This document shows positions 5,201-5,440 of a DNA stretch of 5,440 bases, one piece after another (position 1 is the first letter of the stretch; each line of letters begins with the position of its first letter). The stretch lies in contig JAHWKP010000114.1 of assembly GCA_019347775.1 (NCBI GenBank), positions 1 through 5,440 on the forward strand. Direction: 5' to 3'. A model generated the notes under the pieces. It was not told the DNA's origin and made no database searches. It saw only the letters and a list, made by a program, of their open reading frames with translations. This DNA is from Actinomycetota bacterium (GTDB lineage Bacteria > Actinomycetota > Acidimicrobiia > Acidimicrobiales > JAHWKP01). Position numbers and translations under genes: made by a program.

Positions 5201-5440
5201 TCAGTCAGCCAGAGCTTCGACGGCGTCGCCGACCCGGATGATGCCGGTGGTGACAATGTCGGCCCGCAGGCCACCCTTGCCCTTGAGCCCCTGCAACACG
5301 GGCTTGCCGGTCATCTCCTGGAGGCCCTTGCAGGGGGCGCAGACGCGGATACCCAGACATTCCACGTCGCCGACGCGGAACCGACGGCCAATCAGCGCAT
5401 CAAGATCGACGCCCCGAGTCTCGATCTGACGGCGGGACTC
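5201..5440 (-). CDS. MOSC-domain protein, C-terminal part (cut by window edge)
   Basis: The last 79 codons and TGA stop of a leftward gene that begins beyond 5440. The residues read as a MOSC domain tail: RGVDLDALIGRRFRVGDVE (9-27), then IRVCAPCKGLQEMTGKPV (31-48) with the conserved Cys-x-x-Cys region, GLKGKGGLRADIVTTG (51-66) and IIRVGDAVE (67-75). MOSC domains are found in molybdenum-cofactor sulfurases and in YiiM/mARC-type proteins, where a conserved cysteine serves as a sulfur or molybdenum-cofactor ligand. C34 or C37 here fits that role. It is convergent with the SDR gene, with only nine bases between the two stop codons and no terminator hairpin visible. Whether it is a stand-alone MOSC protein cannot be judged from this piece. 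Confidence 0.88.
   Translation of the reverse strand, partial: ESRRQIETRGVDLDALIGRRFRVGDVECLGIRVCAPCKGLQEMTGKPVLQGLKGKGGLRADIVTTGIIRVGDAVEALAD

Overview
The window is compact, GC-rich bacterial DNA. GTG and TTG start codons are frequent, one gene looks leaderless, and the gene families present are common in high-GC Actinobacteria. My best guess is Actinomycetota, possibly an environmental Acidimicrobiia-type genome. That is an inference from style and gene content; no rRNA or other taxonomic marker is present.

Layout: there are six complete genes and one partial gene. Four genes run leftward from about 3001 to 54 and could form one transcription unit. In transcription order they are: a MerR-type DNA-binding domain fused to the second and third domains of a DNA polymerase III beta sliding clamp (3001-1973); a small cytosolic protein resembling DUF3052 (1954-1550); a two-helix membrane protein with an outward C-terminal domain (1466-819); and a DUF5694-like protein (791-54) that loses family similarity just before the expected C-terminal Gly-x-Gly-His segment. 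Gaps between them are 18, 83 and 27 bases.

A divergent intergenic region (about 3002-3124) separates this group from a rightward pair. The pair is an exported beta-propeller protein with LVIVD-type repeats (3125-4444) and an atypical short-chain dehydrogenase/reductase (4445-5191), whose TTG start directly abuts the previous stop codon. At the right edge, convergent to the SDR gene, lies the C-terminal 79 codons of a MOSC-domain protein (5440-5201), cut by the window end.

The standout is the MerR/beta-clamp fusion. The clamp part keeps the TDGxRL loop and the C-terminal Met-Pro that line the partner-binding pocket of DnaN, while domain 1 is replaced by a MerR winged helix and coiled coil. 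Its promoter region has a 19-bp spacer typical of MerR-controlled promoters. A full consensus Shine-Dalgarno lies exactly at the domain junction and could allow a separate clamp-only product. A reasonable hypothesis is that it is a regulator reading replisome or clamp-partner status and controlling itself and the three downstream genes. This is inference only. No RNA genes, CRISPR arrays, insertion sequences or convincing intrinsic terminators were seen.
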